DNA of 64,000 nt from Gracilimonas sp. (GCF_040218225.1 NZ_JAVJQO010000004.1:372001-436000); one strand, 5' to 3'; positions 35,554-45,276 are shown, counted from the first letter of the stretch. Notes: generated by a model not told the origin, from the letters alone. Program-made: numbers and translations.

Positions 35554-36558
35554 CTAATCAACGTCCAAAGCGCTGTGGTCTCCAATATCCACCTTTCCCT
35601 TTACATTCTTGAGAGAAGTATACGCGCCAATGGTTGAGCCTTTTGTCTCCACACCTTCCAGCGTGGCGTGGTCCCTGATTATGGTGTTTTCAACTTTTGA
35701 GTTTTTAATAACCGTATTCGCTTCCACGCTTACTTTAGGCCCAATCGTACTGTTTTCTATTTTCACTCCTTCACCCAGAAATACGGGAGGAATAATTTTG
35801 GAACCCGGATATTTACTTTCATCAACCCCATTAAATTCTTTTTCAGTGATGATGCCTGTGGTTTCCAGCCAGGCGGGCAGCGTTCCGCAATCCAGCCATT
35901 CATCAACCGTGGCTGTTTTGAATACTTTGCCTTCCTTAATCATCATGTCCAGGGCAGCTGTGAGGAAATATTCTCCACCCGGGCCGCGCATGTCATCGCC
36001 GATTACTTTATCGATTTTCTCTTTCAGTGCTTTTCCGCTCTTGAAATAATACACTCCAATAATGGCGAGGTCTGAGATAAACTCTTTGGGCTTCTCCACG
36101 AAACCAGTAATGGTATCCCCTTCATAAACGGCCACCCCAAAACGGGAAGGATCTTCTACTTTTTTTAGCCAGATCACACTATCTGCATCGCCCAGTTCAA
36201 AAGGTTCTTCACTGTCAAAAATAGTATCTGCAAAAGCAATGATAACCTCGCCATCCAAATGGTCGCTGGCGCAAGAAACGGCATGGGCAGTCCCAAGCGC
36301 TTCAGCCTGAACTTCAAATATCGGCTTTGCCTTATGGCGGGCACTCATTTCGCGCAGCGGCTGTTTGATGTCTTCCCCAAAATCCGGACCCAGGATGTAC
36401 ACAATCTCCGTAATATCACGATCCAATGTTCGGTTAAAGGTCTCGACAATGCGTTCTATGATCATCGTTCCTGCTACAGGAAGAAGCGGCTTTGGAACGG
36501 TGTGAGAATGAGGGCGAACACGGGTCCCGCGACCGGCCATTGGGATAATTAATTTCAT
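35554..36558 (-). CDS. Sugar-phosphate nucleotidyltransferase
   Basis: Makes a nucleotide-sugar from a sugar phosphate and NTP. The N-terminal catalytic motif is PMAGRGTRVRPHSHTVPKPL with a following PVAG, giving the phosphate loop and conserved lysine. Later come ADTIFDSE and GFVEKPKEF. The C-terminal 80 residues have a left-handed beta-helix pattern (VKIENSTIGPKVSVEANTVI). It resembles glucose-1-phosphate thymidylyl/uridylyl and mannose-1-phosphate guanylyl enzymes; I cannot tell the sugar or base. At 334 residues it is in the normal range. The MurF-like gene lies divergent upstream. Confidence 0.85.
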   Translation of the reverse strand: MKLIIPMAGRGTRVRPHSHTVPKPLLPVAGTMIIERIVETFNRTLDRDITEIVYILGPDFGEDIKQPLREMSARHKAKPIFEVQAEALGTAHAVSCASDHLDGEVIIAFADTIFDSEEPFELGDADSVIWLKKVEDPSRFGVAVYEGDTITGFVEKPKEFISDLAIIGVYYFKSGKALKEKIDKVIGDDMRGPGGEYFLTAALDMMIKEGKVFKTATVDEWLDCGTLPAWLETTGIITEKEFNGVDESKYPGSKIIPPVFLGEGVKIENSTIGPKVSVEANTVIKNSKVENTIIRDHATLEGVETKGSTIGAYTSLKNVKGKVDIGDHSALDVD

Positions 36559-36669
36559 ATATTTGGCTGCGTTACTTGAAACAATTTAATTTAGTGGCGG
36601 TGAATATAGGGGGGTTATCAACCAATTTCGACTTTCTGTTACGTTGTTAACCTCTTATTAACTTCTGAA

Positions 36670-36677
36670 TATCTTAT
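36670..36677 (+). promoter_or_regulatory. -7 element upstream of the MurF-like gene
   Basis: TATCTTAT lies 30 bp before the TTG at 36708, at the same distance as the matches before prfC, glgB and miaA. This supports the TTG as the true start. Confidence 0.4.
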
Positions 36678-36707
36678 CATCTGCACAATTAACTAAAATC
36701 AAACATA

Positions 36708-38399
36708 TTGAACTGGTACTATACACTTCTTGATGCCGGCGCCATTCTGTTCTGCCTCATTTTCCTGCGATATACCTGGTATCGCATGCGCTTTTTCTTA
36801 CATACTTATCAGCAGATGGGATATAAAAACAATGAGTATTGGCAGTGGCTGAAAGGTCACTGGGATGAGAAAGTAATTCCTGTCAACATCGCTCTGCTGA
36901 ACGTCTTCATCTTCATTTTTATCTGGTTTGACGGATGGTTGTTAGACACCTTTACCTATTCTTCGCTCTCTGTATTCTTTTTTGTGATAAGCTATTTTTG
37001 GTTTGGCACTGTTTCAAAATACAAGCCAGAGAAAGTTAAAAAGCCGTTAGTATTTACACCCCGTGTAATCCGGCTGATGATTCCTTATACCCTTTTCTGT
37101 AGTTTTTTTCCTGTTCTCTTTACCTGGCTGGGATTTACCGGAATGATTCCTTTTCTGGAAGCTCAGCTTCCTAATTACTTTTCGGGGCTCCAGCGGTTTG
37201 ATTTGACTATCCTTGTTTTCGGCTGGGCTTTTGGTGCCATGATAGTTCCATTTTTCATTTTTATTGCCGGGTTAATTACAAGGCCTGTAGAGTTATACAT
37301 CCAACACGGGTTTAAGAAACAAGCACGCCGGAAGCTGGCTTCCATGCCAGACCTTAAAGTAATTGCCATCACTGGAAGCTATGGTAAAACCAGCACCAAG
37401 TTCATGATCCGGGATTTGCTGAAAGAACGATTCAATGTGTGCTCCACTCCCGGGAGTTATAATACCCCAATGGGTATCTGTAAGGTCATCAACAACGATC
37501 TTCAGTCTCATCACCAAATATTAATTCTTGAAATGGGTGCCCGTTATGAAGGCAACATTCAGGAGCTGTGCAATATAGCCAAACCCGATATATCCGTAGT
37601 TACCAATGTTGGGGTTGCTCACCTTGAAACTTTTGGATCTCAGGAGGTAATTGCCCGGGAAAAAGCAAGATTGGTCGATAACCTTGTGGCCGGTGATGTT
37701 GCCATTCTAAATGCGGACGATCCCCGCGTTTCCCAAATGGGGGCTGACCGCACCGAAATAAACCGGATATTGACTGGGCTGGATAATGGCGCAATTCGAG
37801 GCTCCAATATTTCTTATGACACTTCTGGAATGGAGTTCGATGTTAAAATAGATAGTGAATACGAACGCTTTCAAACCCAACTGCTTGGGGCTCACAATGT
37901 CCAGAACCTATTGCTGGCAGTAGGAGTGGGGCATCACTTCGGGTTGCGCTTAAAAACAATGGCTTTGGCTGCTGCCAAGATCGAACCTGTTGAACACCGC
38001 CTTGAGCTTAAGAAACAAGGAGAGCTTTTTGTAATTGATGACGCTTTTAACTCAAACCCGGTTGGTGCCAAAAATGCCGTGGAGATTTTGAGCCAGTTTA
38101 ATTCAGGACAACGAATTATCATAACTCCGGGAATGGTAGAACTGGGTGAAATTGAACGAGACGAAAACAAAAAGTTCGGCGAATCCATCGGCAAAGCAAA
38201 TCTTGACCTGGTTGTTTTGGTGGGAGAAGAAAGAGCTAAGCCAATTTTGGAGGGAATAAAAAAACATGACAGTGCCGCCATAAATGTTCGGGTTGTTAGT
38301 AGCTTATTCGACGCTAATGAACTCGTTCAAAAGCATGCCCGGGCCGGCGATATCATCCTCTACGAAAATGACCTGCCGGATGTGTATAATGAGGGGTGA
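36708..38399 (+). CDS. Membrane-anchored Mur ligase, MurF-like
   Basis: The first about 200 residues hold five or six hydrophobic segments (near 6-22, 60-78, 84-100, 124-142, 165-190). A Mur-ligase domain of about 360 residues follows. Its ATP loop is ITGSYGKTSTKF at 222-232. Further motifs are EMGARYEGNIQELC, GVGHHFGL, EHRLELK and DDAFNSNPVGAKNAVEIL, the last typical of MurF. The start is TTG at 36708; an in-frame stop lies just upstream at 36690-36692. MurF itself is soluble, so this is either a fused paralog or a ligase for another cell-wall or polymer precursor. Confidence 0.75.
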   Translation: MNWYYTLLDAGAILFCLIFLRYTWYRMRFFLHTYQQMGYKNNEYWQWLKGHWDEKVIPVNIALLNVFIFIFIWFDGWLLDTFTYSSLSVFFFVISYFWFGTVSKYKPEKVKKPLVFTPRVIRLMIPYTLFCSFFPVLFTWLGFTGMIPFLEAQLPNYFSGLQRFDLTILVFGWAFGAMIVPFFIFIAGLITRPVELYIQHGFKKQARRKLASMPDLKVIAITGSYGKTSTKFMIRDLLKERFNVCSTPGSYNTPMGICKVINNDLQSHHQILILEMGARYEGNIQELCNIAKPDISVVTNVGVAHLETFGSQEVIAREKARLVDNLVAGDVAILNADDPRVSQMGADRTEINRILTGLDNGAIRGSNISYDTSGMEFDVKIDSEYERFQTQLLGAHNVQNLLLAVGVGHHFGLRLKTMALAAAKIEPVEHRLELKKQGELFVIDDAFNSNPVGAKNAVEILSQFNSGQRIIITPGMVELGEIERDENKKFGESIGKANLDLVVLVGEERAKPILEGIKKHDSAAINVRVVSSLFDANELVQKHARAGDIILYENDLPDVYNEG

Positions 38400-38410
38400 T
38401 CAGTGATTAA

Positions 38411-38517
38411 GTGATGGGTGACCTTTTTACCGTTTTTCAGCAACTTTTACCTATACATACTTTTATTTAAGAGAAAACATAGCCTTCTCCAGCCTGATAA
38501 TTTAAACACCCAATCAC
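38411..38517. repeat. Imperfect inverted repeat between convergent genes
   Basis: GTGATGGGTG at 38411-38420 and CACCCAATCAC at 38507-38517 are inverted copies differing by one inserted base. The right arm covers the stop end of the permease gene. It sits between two convergent stops and may work as a two-way terminator, although no T-run is present. Confidence 0.35.
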
Positions 38518-39740
38518 TCATACCGAACCGCATCAGCGGGCTGAACCTGAGACGCCCGGTGCGCCGGATACCAACTTGCCAGCACACAAAGCAATAAGCT
38601 CGCCGCAAGAATTATAACCACATCAAAAGGACTAATCTGTACCGGGTAAGCATCAATGATAAAAGCCGAAGACAGCTTTACCAATCCAAATTTCATTTGA
38701 AGCCAGCTTAGTAATAATCCCAGCGAGCCGCCTATTCCACAACCAATCAACCCAATATATAATCCCTGCTTTCTGAATATCGATTTAATACCGGCCTTGC
38801 TGTAACCCATCGACATTAGGATACCTATGTCTCGCTGCTTCTGAATCACAATCATAGTAAGTGAGCCGATGATATTGAGCACGGCTACAATCACAATAAG
38901 AATCAAAATCACAAAAGAGCCCCATTTTTCAAGATACATTACATCGTACAGCGGCTTCTGGAGGTCATACCAGGTAGAAATCTCGAAGTCAGTGCCCAGC
39001 ATAGCCTGAAGCTCCTTTTTAACTTTTTCAGCATCTTCATTTTTTTGAAGCTTAATATCCATTCCGGATATTTCATTTCGTGCCCTGAAAAGTCTTTTCG
39101 CTGCTTCAATGTCCACAAACACCTTTGGCCCGCCCGCTACTTGTTGCAAAAAATAGGCTCCGCGAAGATCAAACCGGTATGTTTGTGGCACGGTTATTTG
39201 GGTTAGGGCATTCTTCATTCCAGCCGCACTTAACAGAGCAATATCATCTCCATTATTTAGCCTCAGCCTGTTCTTCAGCTCTTCGTGAACTATAATTCCC
39301 GGGGTACGGTCCCGCACTGAAATATCAAAAACACCCGTTGTAATACTTTCTTCAATATCTACCAGCTGAAAAAAAAGATCCCGCTCTACACCTTTTACAT
39401 CCACCACTTCATTTTGAACTCCTTCAAGAGCCAGAAGCGCCTTACCCTCAACATAGGGGGAAATCACTCTCACCTCGGGCAGGCTCCTGATTTGCTCCAT
39501 CATTTCTTCGTTTTGTGCGAAGGTAGCCGCCCCCGATGCCTCAATTCTCACATCCGGATCGTAGGAGAGCAGGAAGTTTTTTATTACATCAAAAAAACCA
39601 TTGAAAACAGACAAAACCACAATTAACAGAGCTGTACCAATGGTTATGCCGGTAATGCTTATAAAGGTAAGTGTGGAAATCAGCGAGATGTGTTTTCGGG
39701 AAAACAGGTACCGCCGAGCAATAAAACCAGAGTTCTTCAT
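38514..39740 (-). CDS. FtsX-type ABC permease, LolC/LolE-like
   Basis: 408 residues with four membrane segments: one near the start (ISLISTLTFISITGITIGTALLIVVLSVF), then three in the last 170 residues (FVILILIVIVAVLNIIGSLTMIV and others). The large periplasmic domain between them is typical of MacB/FtsX-fold permeases. The pattern FIARRYLFSRKHISLIS and QKQRDIGILMSMGYSKAGI match the lipoprotein-release LolC/E family. I chose ATG at 39740; the TTG at 39761 would add seven residues. The ATPase partner is not adjacent. The likely role is sorting of lipoproteins to the outer membrane. Confidence 0.8.
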   Translation of the reverse strand: MKNSGFIARRYLFSRKHISLISTLTFISITGITIGTALLIVVLSVFNGFFDVIKNFLLSYDPDVRIEASGAATFAQNEEMMEQIRSLPEVRVISPYVEGKALLALEGVQNEVVDVKGVERDLFFQLVDIEESITTGVFDISVRDRTPGIIVHEELKNRLRLNNGDDIALLSAAGMKNALTQITVPQTYRFDLRGAYFLQQVAGGPKVFVDIEAAKRLFRARNEISGMDIKLQKNEDAEKVKKELQAMLGTDFEISTWYDLQKPLYDVMYLEKWGSFVILILIVIVAVLNIIGSLTMIVIQKQRDIGILMSMGYSKAGIKSIFRKQGLYIGLIGCGIGGSLGLLLSWLQMKFGLVKLSSAFIIDAYPVQISPFDVVIILAASLLLCVLASWYPAHRASQVQPADAVRYE

Positions 39741-39809
39741 ACACACAAAATATAGAATCAAGCAATTGAAAGCACTTTAAATGAAGACAGACATTTGTTA
39801 AAGTTTTAG

Positions 39810-39817
39810 TATCTTTA
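39810..39817 (+). promoter_or_regulatory. -7 element upstream of glgB
   Basis: TATCTTTA lies 27 bp before the glgB ATG. This is the same hexamer core and distance as in front of prfC. Confidence 0.5.
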
Positions 39818-39844
39818 GCGCCCTTTTCGAATTCAAATACAGCA

Positions 39845-42046
39845 ATGAGTTCAACGCTTTCAAAAGAAATTATTGGATCAATATCTGATGGATCTCATGG
39901 CGATCCTTTCTCGGTTCTTGGACTTCATGATGCTGAAGTTGATGGAAAGACTAAGTTAGTACTCCGCGCCTTTCGCCCGGAAGCAAAATCTGTAATCATC
40001 CTTATTGGCAAAAAGAAATATGAAATGGATCGTATTTCTGATAAAGGATTATTCGAGCGTATCTTTGCCCGCAGAAAAAACAGGTTTAGCTACGAGTTAG
40101 AAATCACTCCTCATAAAGGCAATTCATTCACTATAACAGATGCCTATCAGTTTAATTCTCTAATCAGTGATTTTGACCTGCAGCTCTGGGGTGAAGGAAA
40201 CCACCATCAGGCATATGAATTTATGGGCGCCCATCAGCGAACAATTGATGGTATTGATGGAACTCATTTTGTGGTTACAGCTCCAAGCGCCTCGCGTGTA
40301 AGCGTAATCGGTGAATTTAACAACTGGGATGGGCGGGTTCACCGGATGAGGAAGTTTCATGACCAGGGAATCTGGGAACTTTTTATCCCACACGTCAAAG
40401 AAGGTGATTATTACAAATACGAAATTAAATCGCCCGTTCAAGACCCGCCTCTTAAAAAATCGGACCCTTTTGCTTTCTATTCTGAGCTGCGGCCCGGCAC
40501 TGCCTCCATTGTTGCGGATATTGAGAACTATAGCTGGGGAGACCAAAAATGGTTAAAAAACCGTCAGCAAAAACAAGCGCAAGATCAACCTATTTCCATT
40601 TATGAGATGCATCTTGGGTCATGGCGCCGAAAGGTAGGCGAAGACCCTGGATTCTTGAATTACCGGGAAACGGCCGATCAGCTTGTCCCTTATCTGAAAG
40701 ACTTAGGATACACTCATGTTGAGTTGCTTCCCGTTGCTGAACACCCTTACGATCCCTCCTGGGGCTATCAGATTACGGGTTATTACGCTCCAACCAGTCG
40801 CTTCGGCACCCCCGAAGATTTTATGTACTTCGTGGATCAATGTCACCAGAATGATATTGGTGTACTTGTTGATTGGGTTCCAGCCCACTTTGCTAAAGAT
40901 GATCATGGCCTTCGCCGCTTTGACGGCACCGGGCTATTCGAGCATGACGATCCCCGAAAAGGCGAACATAAAGACTGGGGTACCTGCATCTTTAATTACG
41001 GCCGCACAGAGGTTCAGAATTTCCTCATCTCTAATGCCATTTATTGGTGCGACAAATTTCACATTGATGGCTTAAGGGTTGATGCCGTTGCTTCAATGCT
41101 GTATCTGGATTATTCGCGGGATGAAGGGGAGTGGGTACCCAATCAATATGGCGGAAGAGAAAACATTGAAGCCATCGATTTTTTGAGAAAGTTTAATGAT
41201 TCCGTTCACCACCATTTCCCCGGAGTGATTACTTTTGCCGAGGAATCTACTTCCTGGGGTGGCGTATCGCGCCCAACCGAAACCGGCGGTCTGGGCTTCG
41301 ACTTTAAGTGGAATATGGGATGGATGAACGACACCCTCGCCTATATTGAGAAGGATCCTATTTTCCGAAAATACCATCAGGACCAACTTACTTTTTCTTT
41401 GATTTATGCTTTTTCAGAGCATTTTACGCTTCCTTTTTCTCACGATGAAGTAGTGCACATGAAACAGGCAATGCTGTCAAAAATGCCCGGTGACGACTGG
41501 CAGAAGTTTGCAAATCTCCGACTCATTTATTTGTATATGTATACCCACCCTGGAAAAAACCTGCTATTTATGGGGTGTGAATTTGGACAATGGTCGGAAT
41601 GGAGTGAGTCGAGATCCCTTGACTGGCATTTGCTGGAATGGGAAAAACACCAGGGCGTACAGCTTCTGATTAAAGATTTAAATGGTATCAACAAAAAAGA
41701 AAAAGCACTGCACGAAGTCGATTCTGACTGGCGGGGTTTTGAGTGGATCGATATCAGTGATGCCGATAACAGTATTATTTCTTTTGTACGCAGGGCAAAA
41801 GATCCTGAAGATTTTGTCATTGTGATCCTTAACTTTACCCCTACCGTTCATTATGGTTATAAGGTGGGAGTTCCACACGCGGGAGAATATGAAGTGTTAA
41901 TCAATAGTGACTCAGAATTTTATGGTGGCAGTAATGCCGGAGATAACAAGATACACGCCGAATGGGGAGACTGGCATAACCAAAAAGCAAACATTTCAAT
42001 CACAATACCACCTTTGGCTGGTGTAATTTTAAAACCTAAGAGTTAG
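39845..42046 (+). CDS. glgB: 1,4-alpha-glucan branching enzyme
   Basis: Moves glucan segments to make alpha-1,6 branches in glycogen. The N-terminal domain (SISDGSHGDPFSVLGLHD) and a CBM48 module (APSASRVSVIGEFNNWDG) precede the GH13 barrel. Catalytic residues lie in IDGLRVDAVASMLYLDYSR (Asp), ITFAEESTSW (Glu) and LPFSHDEVVHMKQ (third Asp). At 733 residues it matches full-length bacterial GlgB. malQ follows 7 bp later, so the two are one unit. A promoter match precedes it at the expected distance. Confidence 0.96.
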   Translation: MSSTLSKEIIGSISDGSHGDPFSVLGLHDAEVDGKTKLVLRAFRPEAKSVIILIGKKKYEMDRISDKGLFERIFARRKNRFSYELEITPHKGNSFTITDAYQFNSLISDFDLQLWGEGNHHQAYEFMGAHQRTIDGIDGTHFVVTAPSASRVSVIGEFNNWDGRVHRMRKFHDQGIWELFIPHVKEGDYYKYEIKSPVQDPPLKKSDPFAFYSELRPGTASIVADIENYSWGDQKWLKNRQQKQAQDQPISIYEMHLGSWRRKVGEDPGFLNYRETADQLVPYLKDLGYTHVELLPVAEHPYDPSWGYQITGYYAPTSRFGTPEDFMYFVDQCHQNDIGVLVDWVPAHFAKDDHGLRRFDGTGLFEHDDPRKGEHKDWGTCIFNYGRTEVQNFLISNAIYWCDKFHIDGLRVDAVASMLYLDYSRDEGEWVPNQYGGRENIEAIDFLRKFNDSVHHHFPGVITFAEESTSWGGVSRPTETGGLGFDFKWNMGWMNDTLAYIEKDPIFRKYHQDQLTFSLIYAFSEHFTLPFSHDEVVHMKQAMLSKMPGDDWQKFANLRLIYLYMYTHPGKNLLFMGCEFGQWSEWSESRSLDWHLLEWEKHQGVQLLIKDLNGINKKEKALHEVDSDWRGFEWIDISDADNSIISFVRRAKDPEDFVIVILNFTPTVHYGYKVGVPHAGEYEVLINSDSEFYGGSNAGDNKIHAEWGDWHNQKANISITIPPLAGVILKPKS

Positions 42047-42053
42047 CATATAG

Positions 42054-43559
42054 ATGAGGTTTCCACGCTCTTGCGGTTGTTTAGTTCATCCAACATCCTT
42101 TCCTGGTAAATATGGGATGGGAGATTTTGGTTTTGAAGCCCGCACATTCATTGATTTTTTAGAACGCACACATCAGACCATCTGGCAGGTACTACCGCTC
42201 ACTCCTACGGGGTACGGAAACTCGCCTTATGCAAGCTATTCTGCTTTTGCCGGAAATGTATATCTGATTAGTCCTGATATTCTGCACAAAAAAGGGTTAT
42301 TAACTCAAAAAGAGATTGAAGATATTCAGTTGCCCTCCGGCTTAAGTGCAGATTATGAAGCTTCCTTTGAGAATAAAGATAAGGTATACAAACTCGCTTC
42401 CGATCGATTTTATAAAAACCTGAAGAAAGAAGAAGAACAGGCCTTCAATGCTTTTAAAAAGCAAAATAAACATTGGCTTGATGACTATGTTCTGTTTATG
42501 GCTTGTTCGCTTCATTATGATAAACAGCCCTGGAATACCTGGGATAAAGATATTGCTCAGCGTAAACCAAAAGCACTAAAAGCATACCGGGAGAAATTTT
42601 CCGAAGAAATAAAGCTCCAGTATTGGTTGCAGTTTGAATTCAATAATCAGTGGAACGATCTAAAGAAATATGCCAACGATCGCAGAATCCGGGTAGTTGG
42701 TGATATTCCTATTTTTGTAGATCACAATAGTGCTGATGTTTGGGCTAACCCGAAATATTTTGAAGTTGATAAACAAGGAAACCGACAACTTGTTGCAGGG
42801 GTGCCCCCTGACTATTTCAGCAAAACCGGGCAACTCTGGGGAAATCCCCTATATAAATGGGATGAGCTTGAAAAAGACGGGTTTTCCTGGTGGGTAGATC
42901 GCTTTAAGCACATGTTTAATGCCTGTGATGCCATTCGGGTTGATCACTTCCGTGGCTTTGACGCATATTGGGAAGTAGAAGCTTCGGCAAAAACAGCTGA
43001 AAAAGGAAAGTGGGTTCCCGGTCCCGGAGAAAAACTGTTTGATACTATTTTAGAAAAATGTGGCGAGCTACCCATTATCGCTGAAGACCTTGGCTTTGTG
43101 ACCGAGGGGGTCGAAAAGCTTCGCGACAAGTATAACTTCCCGGGGATGAAAATTATTCAATTCGCCTTCGATTCAGACTCAACAAACAGCTTCTTGCCTC
43201 ACAATTATTCTCAAAACAGCGTAGCTTATTCAGGAACTCACGATAATGACACTGCTCTGGGCTGGTACAATACAACCAACCAGGAAGAGCAGCACCGGGC
43301 CCGGACATACACACGCTCGTCAGGAGAAAACATGCATTGGGAATTTATCCGTTTAGGAATGCTTTCGGTTTCAGATCAGGCTATATTCCCGCTGCAAGAT
43401 TATATGGGATTAGATAGTACTCACCGAATGAATATACCGGGAACTTCTTCTGGCAATTGGCTATGGAGATATACTCAAGAGATGTTAGATAAAGTTGATG
43501 AAGGACAGATACAACATCTCACAGAGTTAAGTAACAGACGAATTAACAGCAATACTTAA
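42054..43559 (+). CDS. malQ: 4-alpha-glucanotransferase (amylomaltase)
   Basis: Transfers alpha-1,4-glucan segments between chains. GH77 motifs are clear: RSCGCLVHPTSFPGKYGMGDFG at the start, then ASYSAFAGNVYLISP, the catalytic Asp in DAIRVDHFRGFDAYWEV, the acid/base Glu in PIIAEDLGFVTEGV, and YSGTHDNDT near the C-terminus. At 501 residues it has normal size for the group. It is coupled to glgB, so the pair would shape glycogen or other alpha-glucans. Confidence 0.96.
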   Translation: MRFPRSCGCLVHPTSFPGKYGMGDFGFEARTFIDFLERTHQTIWQVLPLTPTGYGNSPYASYSAFAGNVYLISPDILHKKGLLTQKEIEDIQLPSGLSADYEASFENKDKVYKLASDRFYKNLKKEEEQAFNAFKKQNKHWLDDYVLFMACSLHYDKQPWNTWDKDIAQRKPKALKAYREKFSEEIKLQYWLQFEFNNQWNDLKKYANDRRIRVVGDIPIFVDHNSADVWANPKYFEVDKQGNRQLVAGVPPDYFSKTGQLWGNPLYKWDELEKDGFSWWVDRFKHMFNACDAIRVDHFRGFDAYWEVEASAKTAEKGKWVPGPGEKLFDTILEKCGELPIIAEDLGFVTEGVEKLRDKYNFPGMKIIQFAFDSDSTNSFLPHNYSQNSVAYSGTHDNDTALGWYNTTNQEEQHRARTYTRSSGENMHWEFIRLGMLSVSDQAIFPLQDYMGLDSTHRMNIPGTSSGNWLWRYTQEMLDKVDEGQIQHLTELSNRRINSNT

Positions 43560-43597
43560 TCTAAAATGCTTGATTTCATATACAGAAGGTGTTTTTG

Positions 43598-43605
43598 TAT
43601 ATTTC
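43598..43605 (+). promoter_or_regulatory. -7 element upstream of the phosphosulfolactate synthase-like gene
   Basis: TATATTTC lies 26 bp before the ATG at 43632, consistent with the TATNTTT pattern at other genes. Confidence 0.45.
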
Positions 43606-43631
43606 AGGCTTAGATATTTTAAAATACATAT

Positions 43632-44453
43632 ATGGCGTTTTCACTAAATCACTTACCCAAGCGAACTGAAAAACCACGAACCAAAGGCCTTACTATGGGG
43701 CTGGATAAAGGATACAGTGTTCGTCAGGCCGAAGACTTTGTAGAAGCTTGCTCCAACTATATTGATGTTGTAAAGCTCGGGTGGGGTACTTCGTATGTCA
43801 CCCAAAACCTGGAAGAAAAAATCGCTGTTTACCATAATGCCGGTATTCCTGTTTATTTTGGAGGAACACTTTTTGAGGCTTATGTGCTTCGCGACCAGCT
43901 GGATGGATATGTAGAGCTAATGAAGAACTATGGCATAAAGTATGTAGAGGTCTCTAATGGTACGATCTGGCTTTCTGATGAAAGAAAACAAGCCATCATT
44001 AAAGAACTAAGTAAAGAGTTTACCGTTTATTCTGAGGTAGGCAGTAAAAACCCAAACGACATAATTCCTCCATACAAATGGGTTCGCATTATTGAAAAAG
44101 AGTTAAGTGCCGGCGCCGAAAAAGTTATTTGTGAAGCCCGTGAAAGCGGAACCGTTGGTGTGTTTCGCCCCAATGGCGAAGTCCGCTCTGGCTTAATAGA
44201 AGAAATTACCGATCAAATACCGGAAGAAAAATTGATTTTCGAAGCCCCGCAAAAAGAACAGCAGGTTTGGTTCATTCGAAAGTTTGGAAGTAATGTAAAC
44301 TTAGGAAATATCCAGCCCTCCGACGTCATCTCTGTGGAAACACTGAGACTTGGCCTGCGGGGCGATACCCTATTAGACTTTTACTCATTAGATGATGATG
44401 AGGATCTCAATAAAGTCATGAAAGACAATAACGCAATCTCTAACGAAGAGTAA
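43632..44453 (+). CDS. Phosphosulfolactate synthase-like protein (ComA family)
   Basis: A TIM-barrel of 273 residues. ComA in archaea joins phosphoenolpyruvate and sulfite to make phosphosulfolactate for coenzyme M. Here the conserved segments are TMGLDKGYSVRQAEDFVEACSNYIDVVKLGWGTS, PVYFGGTLFEA, KYVEVSNGTIWLSDE and NLGNIQPSDVISVETLRLGLRGDT. Bacterial members may make sulfolactate or precursors of sulfonolipids, a known class in Bacteroidota, but this is inference. It follows the glgB-malQ pair and is 19 bp from the short GlgA-like gene. Confidence 0.82.
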   Translation: MAFSLNHLPKRTEKPRTKGLTMGLDKGYSVRQAEDFVEACSNYIDVVKLGWGTSYVTQNLEEKIAVYHNAGIPVYFGGTLFEAYVLRDQLDGYVELMKNYGIKYVEVSNGTIWLSDERKQAIIKELSKEFTVYSEVGSKNPNDIIPPYKWVRIIEKELSAGAEKVICEARESGTVGVFRPNGEVRSGLIEEITDQIPEEKLIFEAPQKEQQVWFIRKFGSNVNLGNIQPSDVISVETLRLGLRGDTLLDFYSLDDDEDLNKVMKDNNAISNEE

Positions 44454-44472
44454 TCACTGAGAGCATATATTT

Positions 44473-45276
44473 ATGAAAATTCTTTACGTTGCAGCAGAAA
44501 TCTCCCCATTTGCACGCATGACTTATACCGCCGATTTACTTCGGTTCTTGCCTGCATCACTTCAAGACAAAGGATTCGAAATTCGAATTCTGCTACCTAA
44601 ATACGGGTCTATCAATGACCGCCGCAACAGGCTCCATGAGGTTATTCGCCTTTCTGGTATTGAAGTAGAAGTGGGTGAAAACACTGAAAGCATGAAAATA
44701 AAAGTGGCCAGCATTCCCAATGCTAAGCTGCAGGTTTATTTCTTAGATAACGACACTTATTTCAAGAGAAAAGGCCTCTTCAAAAAGCCCGATACTGATG
44801 AGTTTTATGAAGATAATGATGAGCGCCTGGCCTTCTACAATAAAGGTGTACTGGAAACAGTTATTAAGCTCGGCTGGGAACCGGACATCATTCACTGCCA
44901 CGACTGGCCTGCTGGTCTGATTCCGCTTTTAGTGCGAACTAAATATAAGGACGAGAAAATCTTTAAAAACACTCAAATTGTATACAATCTGCATCATCCT
45001 ATAAATGAAGGTGACTCAGATTCTGCAAGAGTGCTAGAGCTTCTTGGGCTTCCAGCCGACACCGATATTGACAATCTGACTGAAGAAGGCAGAGTTGATC
45101 TTCTTAAACTCGGGCTAAAATACAGCGACCATGTTGTTACGGGTAATTACCTGAAAGATGAGTTTGATGACATGTTCAAGGAGCTGGGAATTAAACCCAC
45201 AAAAATTCAGGGTTCCCCGGAAGATGTGTCTGACAAGTTTGCCGAATACTATCGGTCTATTTCTGATGCCGAATAA
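44473..45276 (+). CDS. Short glycogen/starch-synthase-like protein (N-terminal GT5 half only)
   Basis: 267 residues that align with only the N-terminal half of GlgA. Shared phrases are KILYVAAEISPF, RILLPKYGSINDRR, WEPDIIHCHDWPAGLIPLL and QIVYNLHHP. The GT-B C-terminal half that completes the active site is missing. The ADP-glucose-binding KxGGL motif, expected just after ISPF, is replaced by RMTYT. Therefore it is very unlikely to make glycogen alone. I recall that short proteins of this kind occur next to DUF4270 lipoproteins in many Bacteroidota, as here, 30 bp downstream. A regulatory or envelope role is possible. Confidence 0.75.
   Translation: MKILYVAAEISPFARMTYTADLLRFLPASLQDKGFEIRILLPKYGSINDRRNRLHEVIRLSGIEVEVGENTESMKIKVASIPNAKLQVYFLDNDTYFKRKGLFKKPDTDEFYEDNDERLAFYNKGVLETVIKLGWEPDIIHCHDWPAGLIPLLVRTKYKDEKIFKNTQIVYNLHHPINEGDSDSARVLELLGLPADTDIDNLTEEGRVDLLKLGLKYSDHVVTGNYLKDEFDDMFKELGIKPTKIQGSPEDVSDKFAEYYRSISDAE

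Noticed and set aside
39738-39761. TTG start at 39761 for the LolC/E-like permease
   Set aside because: ATG at 39740 gives a natural basic N-terminus, and the extra seven residues are not typical.
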